The notes: generated by a model not told the origin, from the sequence alone. Shown: positions 22,843-35,306, counted from the first letter of the stretch. The stretch is 64,000 nucleotides of DNA from Turnera subulata (GCA_028386065.3 JAKUCV010006750.1:1-64000), one strand, 5' to 3'. Translations and numbers: made by a program.

Positions 22843-23805
22843 TTAAGCCAAAAATAAGTCCTTATGTTCGGCAGCCTTATCAAAATCATCCAAATCTAAT
22901 TGGATAGACACCAAAACATCGTTAACATTCCCATACACATCCATGTTCCACATGGCAAGAGCCTTATAAAACTCAATTACTTTAAAAGGTAAAATTTTTG
23001 AGGGAAAACCGAGCATGCATCCTTGCCACATACAAGAATTAATCTCCCCAAAATTCGGGTGCTCCACCATGTAGCAAGGAACCTAAAGGTCTCTTCCCCC
23101 ATCTCTGCTCTTGTTGAGAAAAGATCGGGGGATAGTGATCTGAATTTTTATTTACTACCAAATTGCAAGCACAAATGAGGGACGAGAAGACACCATTCTC
23201 CCTCAGCCAACACCCTATCAATCTGACTGGAATATTTAAAATTCCCCCAAGTGAAGAACCTACCCCTGAAGTCAAAGTCAATGATATTTCGACATTGTAC
23301 AAAATTTCTGAAAGCCACGACATCACTACTGCATACCCTACCATTTTTACGGTCAAAAGGTAATAGGGTTTCATTGAATTCAGCAATCAAGCCATGGAGT
23401 TGGAAAATCTTTATTTAAAGAAATGAGGTCTACAAACATTTTAAACGGTGCTTAGCTTGTGTGCTTCTATAAACACCACTAATGGAAACCACAACAATCC
23501 GCCTTCCACCATAATCTAGTTGGTAGATACCTTGACTCTAGAAAACTTGAAAATATTAGCATTCCAATGGGTAAAATACCATCTGCCCGGCCACTACAAT
23601 TAATTGAACAAAAATCTATATTACTAGGTCCACAAACTCCATGAAAAAAAGGAAGATTGATCATGGTGCACTTTATTTCACATAGAGAAATAAAATTTGT
23701 GAACATACGAGCTACCAATTTACAAACTTCAACTTGTTTTCTCTGTGAGCATAAACCTGTAATATTCCATATAACAAGGTTAAACATGACAATAATAAAA
23801 AACAC
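22843..23805 (-). pseudogene. L1-type LINE ORF2 remnant: AP endonuclease domain
   Basis: From 23805 the minus strand reads NLVIWNITGLCSQRKQVEVCKLV, then FISLCEIK, which is the start of plant L1 endonucleases (WNIRGL...ISLxET). Downstream frames give AEFNETL...FRNFVQCRNIIDFDFRGRFFTWGN...IDRVL (23390-23148), then SDHYPPI, and a linker beginning EHPNFGEI...W. The latter normally precedes the RT domain. RT motifs were not found further left, so the copy is 3'-truncated or decayed. The frame changes several times. Confidence 0.75.
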
Positions 23806-24251
23806 ACGGTAAAATGACTGATCAGTTTCTTAGGTGGCAGCCTGAGACCTCGTCCAACCATGAACTTCACTTTTAATCAAACTCACAATAAGCTACTTAT
23901 TCTCCACAATGTTGCTTGAACGGTCCCATCCAATGAGATCCCAATCCGATTTATTTCTGGCACTTCTATAGAGTTGAAGGAAATAGAAATAAAGGATTTT
24001 GCATCCCCTTAGGTCATAGCTCTCTTATTAATCCTGCAAATATTTGAATCTGAAAAGGATTCATGGCTCTCTAGAGTTAAATAGATGCTACCATACTTAT
24101 TAAGATATCTGGGTTTCTTCAAATTTTTCCCTGGAAATCTTGAAGGATAGCAACTACTTTCCCCCCAAAGATCTTTTTAGATGGAGTAATTATTGTACTC
24201 ATTGATAACAGGGGAATATGAGCCACTCCATAGAGATATGGTTTTAAGACA

Positions 24252-25757
24252 TCAGCTCACTCGCATGGGTCGAGGAGTACAGGTTAAGTCCAAAGCTATG
24301 GTTGGGCTAGAGGGATTAGGGATAAGCTGAGTACCACGAGAGGTGGTAAGGAGCATGTGAGTAATTGCATTTGAGGAGGGATGGGCCACAAAGCAATCAC
24401 TATGGATTTTGCGGTCTGACAACTTAGAAGTAAACGATTTGGGGAGTGTGAGGGGGGTGTTCACATAGATAGTACTATGCCAGATGTAACTTCTTTGATA
24501 ATTGGCCAGAGATTGAACGGTTCCTCAAACAAAGAGATGGCTACAAAATTTGATAGATGGGCTTGTTCAGGTTGTCGGGTAGAAGAAGAATCAACATCAG
24601 GTGTTGGTGCGAAGCTATCGCATGATGGGGTGTAACTGAAGGGGTGTCGCCCCAGTTAACAATATTGGAAACCGATAGTGAAGATCATTCACATTCCAAA
24701 GGATCATATTAAGTCTTGACCATGTAAATATCAAATTGTTACACCCTCCCCCAATATTAACTATTAATACGCATTTCATGAGTCATTGACTTGTAGTAAT
24801 GACCGGAACCTCAACAATATCCATCATGTCCTTGTTTTTTATTTCATGACTCAAAACAACCATAGTTCCAAACTTTGTGGCTTCCACAAAAAAGAAATCA
24901 TCATTCCATATGCAAGGAGCAGTACCATTGATCAGAACCCAACACAAACGGTTAAAACCAGCATCACAAAACTTCAAAGTCCTGAACTTGGGAAAAAATG
25001 TTTTATAGAATTGGATAAACCATTGGCAGCCTCTATCATCGCGTGAGCAGACTTGAAGGGGATGGAACCCCAAGAAGAATGATCATAGCTTCTAATTTCA
25101 TGTTGGCATGGAACAAAGCCTCCAAACTATTGAAGGGGATGGTATTCTTTAGAATACCTAGTGCACACTCAGTTGATGCATCTTTTTGGATATAAAACTA
25201 GTCCTTAAGGGGTGGTACAGGCTCCGTACCAAGGGTTGGGAAATCTTGGTTTTGAAGTATCGCAACAAAAAATTCATTGTTAGACACATCAACATTATTG
25301 CTGGTAATGAACCTCGGATTTCTGGTTGCACTTGGGGCTTGACCATTGGCACAAGTGGCAGGATATGACCTTGGCCATGGTAGCAACCAACATAACACCA
25401 TCCAAGCTCCTGGAGTTGATTTATGAATTAGGGTTTCAACAACTATATTCTTCCTAAAGCGGGCGAAAGTATAATGACTTGTGTTCTTGTTCAGCTTCTG
25501 CGAATTAAACCCGTCTACTCGTTCCCCAAACCAAGACATAACCACGTGCAAGTCAGTAGGACTCCAATGATGGGGTACATTCTCAACGTAGAGGCTGGGA
25601 CTTGGTCATTGTTAATAGTGCTTTGAATAACTTTTCGGTTCCTTTTAGAGAAGTGCATAGGTTTTGGGATGGTCGCGGAAAATTTTTTGCTATAGGGTAT
25701 AGAGTATGGGGTGGGTATGTTAGTTTTTGTTTGGTGCAAGTGTTTGTAGTAGGCCAA
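24252..25757 (-). pseudogene. L1-type LINE ORF1 remnant
   Basis: It lies upstream of the endonuclease on the same strand. Segments 25757-25515, 25551-25158, 25073-24783 and 24464-24252 carry a YTFARFRKNIVVETLI-like RNA-binding start and a segment GFNRLCWVLINGTAPCIWNDDFFFVEATKFGTMVVL. The latter is typical of DUF4283-type ORF1 proteins of plant LINEs (…W.I.G.P...W....L...A..LG). Several frameshifts are present. ORF1 would bind LINE RNA. Confidence 0.55.
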
Positions 25758-25924
25758 GGTTAGTTTGCAAGTTGGGGGTTCAAGGCAGGGAGGATGGTGG
25801 TGGGGGAGGTCAGCTTGGTGACAGGGAGGGTGGAGATGCCACCCGAAAGATTAGAGGTTACAAGTTGCGAAGGAAAGGGTTGAGAGGTCACATCTTCATT
25901 AGCATCATCATGTCCTTCTACTAA

Positions 25925-27640
25925 AATGTCAGGAACATTCTAGGCATGCTTGACAAAGATTTGTATACTATCCTCTCCTCATGCCTCCATACTGTCCATA
26001 ACTCAGAAGAAGTGAGCTACATTCTCTATTGGTCGCAACTACTTTGTACTTTCATCTGGAAATTTGTAAAACTACTCTACATATTGAAATAACTTTTATT
26101 TGATTATTCGTAATCCAAAGACTACAAGAAAAAACACAGTGAGAGCCAACTTCAGCTTCTAGCTCAAAACCTTCAATATAGGGCATCTCTAGCCTGTTGT
26201 GGTGCCAAATGACACAAAAATGTAAATGTCAACATAACCACAAAAGATACATTAGTTTCATCCAAGTATTGGTTGACAAACAATCAACCAACAAATGGCA
26301 CTTTGTGCACCAAATGATTAAAGTTTCCTCATTAAAAAATAACTTTAGAAATGAGATTCCACGAAAGAGACAAAACTAGTCCAGAAAAAATTCACGCATA
26401 CTCTCGAAATACCAGCTACTAATTAGGAATCTTGAAGATTCTGTCACTTAGAGAGGATAACAAAAAAAAGTGATCACTTTAAGACCTCAAAGGTCAATAC
26501 AAAAAAATTAAATGCCTAATTTTACTACTTTTCATCAAATGCTAACAAATTAAATTCCGAGTTTTACTACTAATTCAACAAAAACAACTTACAATACAGT
26601 TAGTAGCTCTTAGGCTGCCATAAGCCACCCTCCTTTATACATTTATGGAATAGTATCGATAAATGTATACCCAAAAACAGGTACCTTAATAAGCAATCAA
26701 GCTTTTATACCTAACAACCATCTATGGAATTATTGTAAATTACATCCAATTTAATCCAATTCAAAATTATGCACCAAACATCATCATCGTTCCTAATCCG
26801 TGCACGATCACTGAGAGAGTAAAAGTACCAACTATTAAGCAACCCAAATAAAGGACACACGAACCGCAACCAATACAATTATTTACTTAACAAACTAAAA
26901 TTTCTTTTACACTAAATAAAAATATCCATTTGGATCACAAATGAACAATTAATGTTTACCTCAATAAGCTTCAACGAGATCACTACAATAGGTGTATCAT
27001 CCTACTTCTCTCTTTCAAAGCCTTCGGTTATAATTCGCTACTAGGCCTAAAAGAATGGTAAATGAATTCTATCAACCAACCATACGAAATAAACATTATT
27101 AATAACGACAGAAAGGATCAACGCATTTTAACTGAAAGAGGAAGCAATTTTCATGACAATTGTAGCCATGCATACACAACCCTAACACATAGCTAAGACC
27201 TTTTTTTATGAAGAAAAACAAAACCTAACTCAAATGCTTTTTTAGACACACGATTTTCTAACCTAAACTACTTGGAATGTAAATCAGAGACTAGGAATAG
27301 AAATGAAATAAAGCTCCCTTACCATTCTCACCACACCAGAAAGGGGAAAGAACAGCCACACCTATGGACATAGCACGAACCTCTCCCCCTTTCATGCATG
27401 ATGAATTGTCATGATCGGTATTTTGATTCTTTTCAGACACAAAAACATTAGGAGAAAATCAAGTGGAGGTGAGAAGAGAGACATAGAGAAGAAGAAGAAG
27501 AGAAAAGTGAGATGAGGAGATAAGGGGACAAGTAGAACAGTGAGGAGTATGAGGGACATAGGGACAGTTGCGGCGTTGGCATGAGAAACGAGGTTTGAAA
27601 CTCAATGGTTGGGATATTACTACGTGTTTTCATCAGGAGA
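25925..27640. other. No recognised gene; AT-rich DNA
   Basis: No ORF of interest was seen. A purine-rich stretch at 27455-27540 (GAGAAGAAGAAG-like) is low complexity. Confidence 0.5.
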
Positions 27641-27649
27641 ACTATGATA

Positions 27650-28770
27650 AGCATGAAATATTACATATTTTAGGTCATATTTTATACACCTTTAGCCATC
27701 ATTTATGCATTCATAACTACATTTAGGAAGCATTTTAACTACTTTTGCAAGAAAATGCCCTCTTCTTTACTCAAGTTTGCTTTCAGGTGCATTTTACATA
27801 TTTTCGGAGGAAAAGATTGGCAAGTTTGGCACAAATTGGTGATCTGCTGGATTTCTTGAAGGAAACTTATTGATCAAGAATTAGGGTTTAGCATGGAGAC
27901 TTGGTCTTATAAATAGAAAAGATCAAAACCTTAATCGGAGGTTATTTTTTGCTCTTTCGGCAAAATCACTTTTTTCCAGAGCAGAAGTCTAGAGTTTTCG
28001 ACACAAAGGAAGTTGAAGAGCTTAGTCGACTTTCTAGGTTTTTATATTTTTACATCATGTCGCATATTATTGTTAGTTTTGTCATTCCTTCTTTCATGGA
28101 CTAAATTCCTACTCTAGCTATATGGGATGTAGTTACTATCTCTTTATTTGATTAATAATTCAGACTTGGTATTTTTTGTTTTGTTCTTGACCTTGATTTG
28201 TTACAGCGTGCCTCACAATGTTATTGGCTTGATCACCTTTTTATTGTTATTCTAGATAACCGAGAGGTGAAATTTGGTTCTTTAAACATTATGTAATAAA
28301 CCTTTAATCTACTGGTTGACCGAGAGGAATCTTTAGATTAATTGAGGAAACAACACCCGACATAACATTACTGCGCCCTAGAATAGTTTTATACTACGAG
28401 AGCAGATAAAAGTAGACTATGGCAGGATTACGATACTGGCGAGAGGGGATTGTAGTTAATTAAGGTAGGGTAGCCCTTCAAGGTAGTCGAAGCAATTTAC
28501 CAAGGATCTGGATTGTCGATTGATAGAGAGGTAGTAGTGAATCCCGGATAACCTAGACTTTCATCCCTTGATTCTCTATAAACGTTATTTTCCCCCCTTA
28601 TTGCTTTTTATTTATTTGTTTACAAGACTAATCGATTGATCACTAAGGCTCGTGTTGTTTACCGCAGTCCCTGTTATTCAACCTTGTACTCTATAGCGTG
28701 CTGTACACTTGCAGTATTTTGAGCGAACACATTACGTTAATCAACTAACGGGACATTACTTACAACCGGA
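27650..28770 (+). repeat. Decayed gypsy (Tat/Athila-type) LTR-like sequence with CGAGAG motifs
   Basis: The block contains 'gtttaccgcagtccctg…ttgtactctatagcgtgctgtacacttgcagtatttt' near 28656-28722, which resembles a conserved stretch close to the 3' end of Tat/Athila gypsy LTRs or leaders. Upstream, 28250-28540 repeats CGAGAG-type words (ccgagaggtgaaa, ccgagaggaat, acgagagcag, gcgagaggg). The borders are approximate and no coding domain is attached. Confidence 0.4.
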
Positions 28771-29005
28771 ATGAGAGGTCTAACTACCGAATTGGAAAAA
28801 TTAAGGTGTGAAAATATGATTTTGTTTTTTAGTTTAGGTACTAATTTGTTTAAAAGCCAAAGTTGAAGGGAATTTTGCATTTAATCAATTTTACTAAATT
28901 TAGGAGTTCATGAGTTGAATTGATTTATGAATGCATTATTTGCTAGTGCATATGTCATATAATCTGCATGTGCATGTTTTTAATCCTAAGTATCAAAGAT
29001 AGGCA
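28771..29005. other. No recognised gene
   Basis: AT-rich DNA between the gypsy-like block and the fold-back element. Confidence 0.5.
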
Positions 29006-29147
29006 GATTGAAGGAAATTTTGGTACCTGTACTTGGCCTCGATTTTGTTTTTGGTACTTGTACTGAAATTTCATGATTTTTGAAGTACAAGTACCAAAAA
29101 CAAAATCAAGTCCAAGTACAGGTACCAAAAATTCCTTTAATCCAGGA
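29006..29147. mobile_element. Small fold-back element (MITE candidate)
   Basis: The 142-bp segment is almost completely an inverted repeat. The left arm, with GGAAATTTTGGTACCTGTAC...TTTTGTTTTTGGTACTTGTAC, is mirrored by the right arm, with GTACAAGTACCAAAAACAAAAT...GTACAGGTACCAAAAATTCC. It is flanked by ATAGGCA on both sides (28999-29005 and 29148-29154), a possible 7-bp target duplication. It has no coding capacity. Confidence 0.6.
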
Positions 29148-29154
29148 ATAGGCA

Positions 29155-30440
29155 TAGTGAAATGTACATGTCCTAGAGACTTTTGATTACTAAGATCTCC
29201 ACATTGTTTAATTTTTTTATTAATACGGCAACAATTAAAATTTTTATTTGGTTAGATCATCATAAATTGGTAGGAAAATAATATTTTATATGATCTCATG
29301 AGATGACCTTAATTGCTATAAATATGTGTGAGCACTTGTAGAATTGTTATTGATATTGCCTCTTTTTTCAAGCGCACAAACAATCCTATGCCTTCCATAT
29401 CTTACACTTTCAAGTTGGAGAATTATTATCCAGGTGAAGAAATTTAGTTATGGCACTTCGTAAACACCAACAATCAATAAAAAGGATGAATTCGCGGACA
29501 CCTTAATTTGTTGAGCTATTTTTGTCGTTTAAATTTTTTTTGTTCAAGTAATACTTTACACCAAATTTTATCAACATTTTACTAGGCAAAACTTGCAAGG
29601 TAATATCAGCAATGTTGGATCGAGAAATTAGCAAATAGACTACTACTCATTCAACAAAATTATTTCCACATCTTAATGGGTAAAACTTGGACGTAGGGGA
29701 GTGTTAATAAGAAGAGAAAAGAAAAAATAAACTACTACTCATTAGAAAAAAATTATATCAATATTTTTAATTGGAAAAACTTGCACGACGTGCTATATTA
29801 ATAATGTTGAAAAGAAAAAATTAAAAATACGCTACTACCCCTGTTGAACGACTAGTATTTGATTATGCATATATAATATGCATAGGACTTAAGAGCATGT
29901 TTTTTTGTCTTAATTTCTCAATTGGAAAGTAATTTTGCTTTTATATTATGTAGTTTCACTTAATTTCTTATTTTCTTACCTCTTCATGACTAGAGAATCA
30001 CGTATAATTTAGAAGAATCTCGAGGAATTTTTGGAGAAAAATGTTGAGACCTAGTGGAGCTGTCCAAGTGTCTACGAACATTCTCCTGAACAGGCTCAGC
30101 CTGTTGGCAAACTAGACAAAAGGGACATAAATTTGCACACACGGTAAATCTCCAAGGATCATCACTAAATAAAAATATTCTCATTCAAATAATTTTATTT
30201 GATTTCATTAAAGGGCTTAAAATTTAGGCAACTTTAGTCTAGAAAAATGCATAGACAAGTTATAAAAGGAAGCAACAGGAAAAGAGGACGACACATCTTC
30301 ACAAACAAAAAATACCACTACAACCCTAGTTTGCAGAAGCTCAGCCTCTATTATCATCACTTTAGAGTTTGAATCGAGTTTATTTCTAGTATGTACATTG
30401 AATTTTAAAGGAATAGAATTATGTTACTTTCAGTTATAAA
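29155..30440. other. No recognised gene; AT-rich DNA
   Basis: Only very short ORFs without domains were seen (for example 30184-29990 minus). Confidence 0.5.
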
Positions 30441-30840
30441 CTAAATTTCTTCCTAGGTCAATGGATGTAGCAACTACTTATTTGATGTTATGAATTGCTC
30501 GAGGTAATTTCAGTAATTGTCTTGTTCTTGAATTGATTGTTGCAAACTTTATCACGTATAACACTTGTAACAAAATGAAAAATCGAGAGGTGAAACCTAA
30601 TTGCTAAATTAACAGCAATCAATCCATAACCTAAACTGAACGAGAGAGGTTAGGGTTAATTGATGAACCTGCATCAATACTAATCTTCAAGATCTTTAAT
30701 CAACCATAGGCTAGCGAGAGCAGGTAGGTCAGGTTTACGATACACTTACTTAGATAAGCGAGAGTTACTAATAAAACTAATGGCTACACACCCTTCAAAA
30801 ATATCTATCTTGAAACATAGTAGTCGCCAGGTTTAGCATG
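30440..30840 (+). repeat. Second, diverged copy of the CGAGAG-bearing repeat
   Basis: It shares the order of features with 28120-28540: 'atggatgtagcaactact', then TCGAGAGGTGAAACC, ACGAGAGAGG, GCGAGAGCAGGTAGG and GCGAGAGTTACT, followed by 'cacccttcaa'. I infer that both derive from one repeat family, probably the LTR or 3' region of the gypsy element whose pol fragment follows at 31.2 kb. Confidence 0.45.
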
Positions 30841-31239
30841 TCTTTCACACTTTTGAGTAGTTTCTTTACAACCATAGCCACAGCCTACGGGTTTGGCTAT
30901 TTGGTAAGACCTAATGTGTGGACCCAACAGAGCTAACTTGGCACTGAAAGACTTGTCACGTCAGCAGTCTTCACTGAATTCTAGCAAAATAGACCAAACT
31001 AGGCCAAATGGGTGGATAGGGGGATGAAAATAAGCCAAAATCCAACATCGGGATCACTTCCAATTTTAGGGGCCAACACAGGGATAAAAAAAAATTCCAC
31101 CCCTCCTTTTTTTAGCTTTGCATACTGAACTAACCCAACTACTACCCAAGACAGAATAAAAAATCATAACATCAAGAAGTTTCATACTCTTTTTCTTGTC
31201 TACCCCGTTCATATTTTCATTCAAACGCCTATAGGCTCG

Positions 31240-32105
31240 AGGCTAAGTTGAAGCAACAAAGGTTGATCTTTTAGATAAAAGAATTTAACTTGGGGATTTG
31301 GGATAAGAAGAGGGTTGAAAATATGTTAGCTGATCAACTGTCTATAATGACCATTGAACACATACCAAATATGGTCTATCGATTGTTCATGATCTTCCCA
31401 ATGAAAATTTGATTGTTGCAATCAACAAGGTCGATCATAGGCTCACACTGTGGTTTACTATATTTGCGAACTATCTAGTCTATGAAGTTTTACCACCAAA
31501 TTTGAGTTGTCTCAAAGAAAAAAAAAATTTAGATGTAAAGCACTATCGTTGGAGGAGCGTTAATTGTTTAAAATATGCGAAGATGGTACAATTGAAAGAT
31601 GTGTTTTATAGGATGACATGGTTCCTATCTTCAATAGCTGTCATTGTGCTTCTTATGGCGATCATCAAGGAGCATTCAAGACAACTATTCAAGGATGCAT
31701 GAAAATGGGTGGAAATGCTTACAGAATGCCAAAGGTCAATAAATATTTCCAGGAGGCATGAGATGCAGTAGCAGGGCATTCTAGATGCTAACGTAATTAT
31801 TTAATGTGTGGCGAATAGATTTCATGGTCCTTTTCCGAATTCATGTGCCAATAAGTATATATTACTAGTTGTGAGTTATGGTACTATGTGGGTAAAAGCA
31901 ATCCCTTCACCAACAACTGATTTTGTTGTGGTCACAATTCTTAAAGAAGACGATATTTTCTCAAATTAGAACCCCAAAGCCTTCATCAGTGATGGGGGAT
32001 CCCAATTTACCAACAAACAATTAGAGGATCTCTTGAAGAAATATGGAATCCAACATAAGGTGACTACCCCGTACCATCCACAGACTAGTGGACAGGTCGG
32101 GGTGT
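31240..32105 (+). pseudogene. Ty3/gypsy (Athila-like) pol fragment: RNase H end to integrase
   Basis: Frames read in order EFNLGIWDKKRVENMLADQLS (RNase H end), FANYLVYEVLPPNLS...VKHYRW (Athila-type linker), decayed zinc-finger sequence, and the integrase core [50 protein letters not shown] and [11 protein letters not shown] complete it. The first Asp of integrase is changed to Ser (VSYG instead of VDYV), and frames shift repeatedly. It ends abruptly at about 32105 before the last catalytic Glu region. Confidence 0.75.
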
Positions 32106-32770
32106 CATAAAAAAATACAAACACAAAGTTTACTTAGTGATTTTTTTGGGTTAAACACCTTTTATATACCTGAAGTTTCCTTTTATCCCGATCGTATATC
32201 CTAGAGTTTTTTTGTCCCTTTTATATACTCTGAGTTTTAATCTTTATCCATTTTGTGTACTTCGAACAACCCAGGTGATGACATAGTCATTTGCTCAGGC
32301 CCACTTAACACGTGGCACAAATGTCATTGGTGCCATGTAGACATTTTGTGGGACTCACAAACTAAAATATTTGGGAAATAAGGTAGGATCCACAATTTTA
32401 TCTATATGGCGCCATTAGAATAGCGATACGTGTCAAGTGGATTGGGGTAGATGGCCATGCCATCACTTGAGCTGCCCAAGGTACACAAACACTACCCCAA
32501 AATCGATCACTAATCTCATTTGCGAACCATTTTGTGACAAAATAAAATGGTTGTGAAATAGAAGAAGCTAATCAAGTTGCGACGTCTTTGTGATCAAATT
32601 TTTTGTAACAGAATTTGCAATCCATATATGTGACGAGACTTGCAACCAAATAGTGCTCTAACGGAAATTGTGACCAAATATTTTTTGTGATCGAATATAA
32701 TGACGAAAATTCCCAATTTTTTGTGCTCAATCATCATGTTTCTTTTATTTGTTGCTGTATTATGTGTAAC
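32106..32770. other. Unassigned repeat-like DNA with TTGTGACCAAAT-type words
   Basis: 32150-32470 has no ORF. 32520-32730 repeats words such as TTTGTGACAAAA, TTGCGACG, TTGCAACCAAAT and TTGTGACCAAAT. These resemble subterminal repeats of a CACTA or similar DNA transposon, but no terminus was identified. Confidence 0.35.
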
Positions 32771-32849
32771 CAACATCCTCCCATGCAATTCGGATGGGCA
32801 GGAAATCACTACGTCTAAAAATAATAAAAGTTAGTTTCCATCTGTAGCA

Positions 32850-32857
32850 TTATATAT
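32850..32857 (+). promoter_or_regulatory. TATA box upstream of RNase copy 1
   Basis: The sequence CATTATATATGTGAGAGACGG lies about 85 bp before the first ATG and is kept at the same place in nearly all units (for example TATATATG at 58455-58462 in copy 10). It is the likely core promoter of the ancestral gene. Confidence 0.55.
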
Positions 32858-32937
32858 GTGAGAGACGGAGTTACTACCACTCAAATCATAGACTGAAGAA
32901 GAAACTCTACCCAAGTCTAATGTTAGCAAATACTTCC

Positions 32938-33749
32938 ATGGCCAAAACATTCTCCAATCTTTTTTTATGATGAGTCTTGTTACTCTGATTATGTTACTCA
33001 CATGCATATTAGCGAGAGATTATAATTATTTCTATTTGTCGGCACAATGGCCGACAAATTACTGTGCCACTGAAGGAGTACAGTGTGCACTAAATAGAGC
33101 AAAGAATACCAACTTCACCATTCATGGCCTCTGCTGTCGGAAGGAAAGACATGGTTCGGAAGAATATTGCGACGGGGAAGCACTTAAAAAGGAGAAAGTA
33201 AGCAAGCGCACAAATTTTGTCATCCTAGATAGATAAATATGTTGTCTTTATTTACTTTGTTTTTTTCTTATCATTTTTTTTTGCATTGTTTAATTTTTCT
33301 CTTCCATCTTTCCGAGCACAAGTTGCTGAACCAGTATTGGCCAAGTTTCCAAGCTTCGACTTCAAGCAATTCTGGAAGTACGAGTGGGACCGCCATGGCA
33401 AATTCACCGGTTGGGATCAAAAGCATTATTTTACAATTACCCTTCAAAAAATTTTTGATTTCAAAATCCTTGCACACTTTGAAATGGCAGGTTAATTATT
33501 TTTAATACTAGTAACACATTTTATTAATTATTTATTAACACTTAACTTATTTTTTGGCTTAGGGATTAGTCCTAGCGACCAGCATAAATGAGGGATCAGT
33601 CAAATAGATAGGAAGGAGGAGCCCAGTTCTTCTCGAGTAGAAGCAGAATTAGATGTGACCATCACCACCATTGAGATTTTTGGGGTCAAGATTGAAAAGA
33701 ACCCTCCTCAGTCCAAGCTTGATGAACTTGGAGTCACTACTTTGTCAAA
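32938..33749 (+). pseudogene. RNase T2-like copy 1
   Basis: RNase T2 enzymes are secreted endoribonucleases with two catalytic His motifs. Exon 1 (to 33197) has a signal-peptide-like start from the doubled ATG at 32967, then FYLSAQW and CAS I as FTIHGLC (the usual Trp is Cys). Intron 1 is GTAAGC...CCGAG. Exon 2 (33317-33490) has CAS II FWKYEWDRHGKF, but a one-base deletion near 33350 puts its start and CAS II in different frames. Exon 3 (33563-33749) starts GISPSDQ and meets a TGA after about nine codons. The upstream ATG at 32938 runs into a stop because the T-run is one base short. Copy 1 keeps the ancestral Lys codon before QFW in exon 2. Confidence 0.8.
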
Positions 33750-34578
33750 GTATGTCTCTTTCTCTCTTACATTCTTGTCTTTTTATCCTTTTTCTCGTTT
33801 GTTTTGTCTTCTAAAATGCTCCTCTTTTTTACACCTGGTCTTCTGCTTAAAACTAGAATTAGTTTTTCCATCTCTTGGTTTCTGACAGAAATTAAATCAT
33901 CAAGCATAGAAGTGGCATGCGGTCTGTTAGTGATGAGAATGCAAGCATTATCCTTCTATATCAAGTCGAGAATAGCCTTCTGTTGAACTAAATATTCTAG
34001 CTTCTTGAGGAAGTCCTGTAAGTTTCCATTCAATTTTCTTTTCTACTTCTGTTGAGCTGGAATCAAATATGTCAAAAATCTCCGCAATCAAAGTACATGA
34101 ATAGCTAGATAGCCACTTCCAATGAATTTTCATTAGTTAAGAGTAAATTTTACATGCATAATCAGTTTGATATGCACAAAAAATTTAGCAAACAGGACAA
34201 ATAGAATCCATATTCTAGCAATTACTATTGCCCATTGATCCCTTGATACTTCCATTGTTTCATCTTCAAAATCATCTACTGCTTGGGCCTTTGTCACTTT
34301 GATCGAGTTCCCAAGGATCTCAAAGCCTTATTAGTGTATCATTCATCATGTATCTTTTATTTTTTGCTGTATTATGTGTAACCAACCTCCTTCCTTGCAG
34401 TTTGGATGGGCTGGAAATCACTATGTCTAAAAATAATAAAAGTTAGTTTCCCTCCTTAGCATTATATATGTGAGAGATGGAGTTACTGACACTCAAATTA
34501 TAGACTGAAGAAGAAACTCTACCCAAGTCTAATGTTAGCAAATACTTCCATGGCCTAAACATTCTACAATCTTTTTTT

Positions 34579-35306
34579 ATGATGAGTCTTGTTACTCTGA
34601 TTATTTCTGTCACATGCATATTAGCGAGAGATTATGATTATTTCTATTTGTCGGCACAATGGTCGGCAAGTTACTGTGCCACTGAAGGAGTACAGTGTGC
34701 ACTAAAAAGAGCAAGGAATACCAAGCGACCAAAAAAGGGAGAAAGTAAGCAAGCGCACAAATCTTGTCATCCTAAATAGATAAATATGTTGACCTTTTTT
34801 GCTTTGTTTTTTTTTTGTCATTTTTTTTCGTTATTTAATTTTTTTCCAGCTCTACAAGCACAAGTTGCTGAACCAATATTGGCCAAGTTTTTCAATCTTC
34901 GATTTCAGGCAATTCTGGAGGCACGAGTGGGACCGCCATGGCAAATGCACTGGTTGGGATCAAAAGGATTATTTTAGCACTACCCTTCAAAGAATTTTTT
35001 GATTTCAACATCCTTGCACACTTTCAAATGGCAGGTTATTTATTATTAATACTTGTTATACATTTTAATAATTCTCTATTAACACTTAACTTATTTCTTG
35101 GCTTAGGTATTAGTCCAAGCGACCAGGATAAAAGGGAGATTGGTCAAGTAGATTGGAGGGAGGAGCTCAATTCTTCTCCAGTAGAAGCAAAATCAGACGT
35201 GGCCACCACCACCACTGAAATTTTTGGGGTCAAAATTGAAATGAACCCTCCTCGTTCCAAGCTTGATGAATTTGAACTCACTACTCTGTCAAATCATCAC
35301 GTATAG
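34579..35306 (+). pseudogene. RNase T2-like copy 2 (CAS I deleted, best exon 2)
   Basis: Exon 1 (34579-34744) reads FYLSAQWSASYCATEGVQC, then jumps from RARNT to the end of the exon. About 70 bp are deleted, removing CAS I and its catalytic His and shifting the splice phase. Exon 2 (34850-35034) is open and best preserved: YWPSFSIFDFRQFWRHEWDRHGKC, then GWDQKDYF, i.e. a complete CAS II with its Cys. Exon 3 (35107 onward) is open through VKIEMNPPRSKLDEF. Intron 3 and the following bases are deleted, so the frame ends at 35306. The first ATG (34550) is followed by GCC TAA. Confidence 0.8.

Noticed and set aside
30900..32105. Complete gypsy element around the Athila-like pol
   Set aside because: No LTR pair, PBS or gag in proper order could be found, and the pol ends abruptly at about 32105.
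32967..33236. Intact RNase T2 gene
   Set aside because: Every copy examined has at least one stop, frameshift, splice-site loss or catalytic motif change. None gives a complete protein of the usual 200-230 residues.
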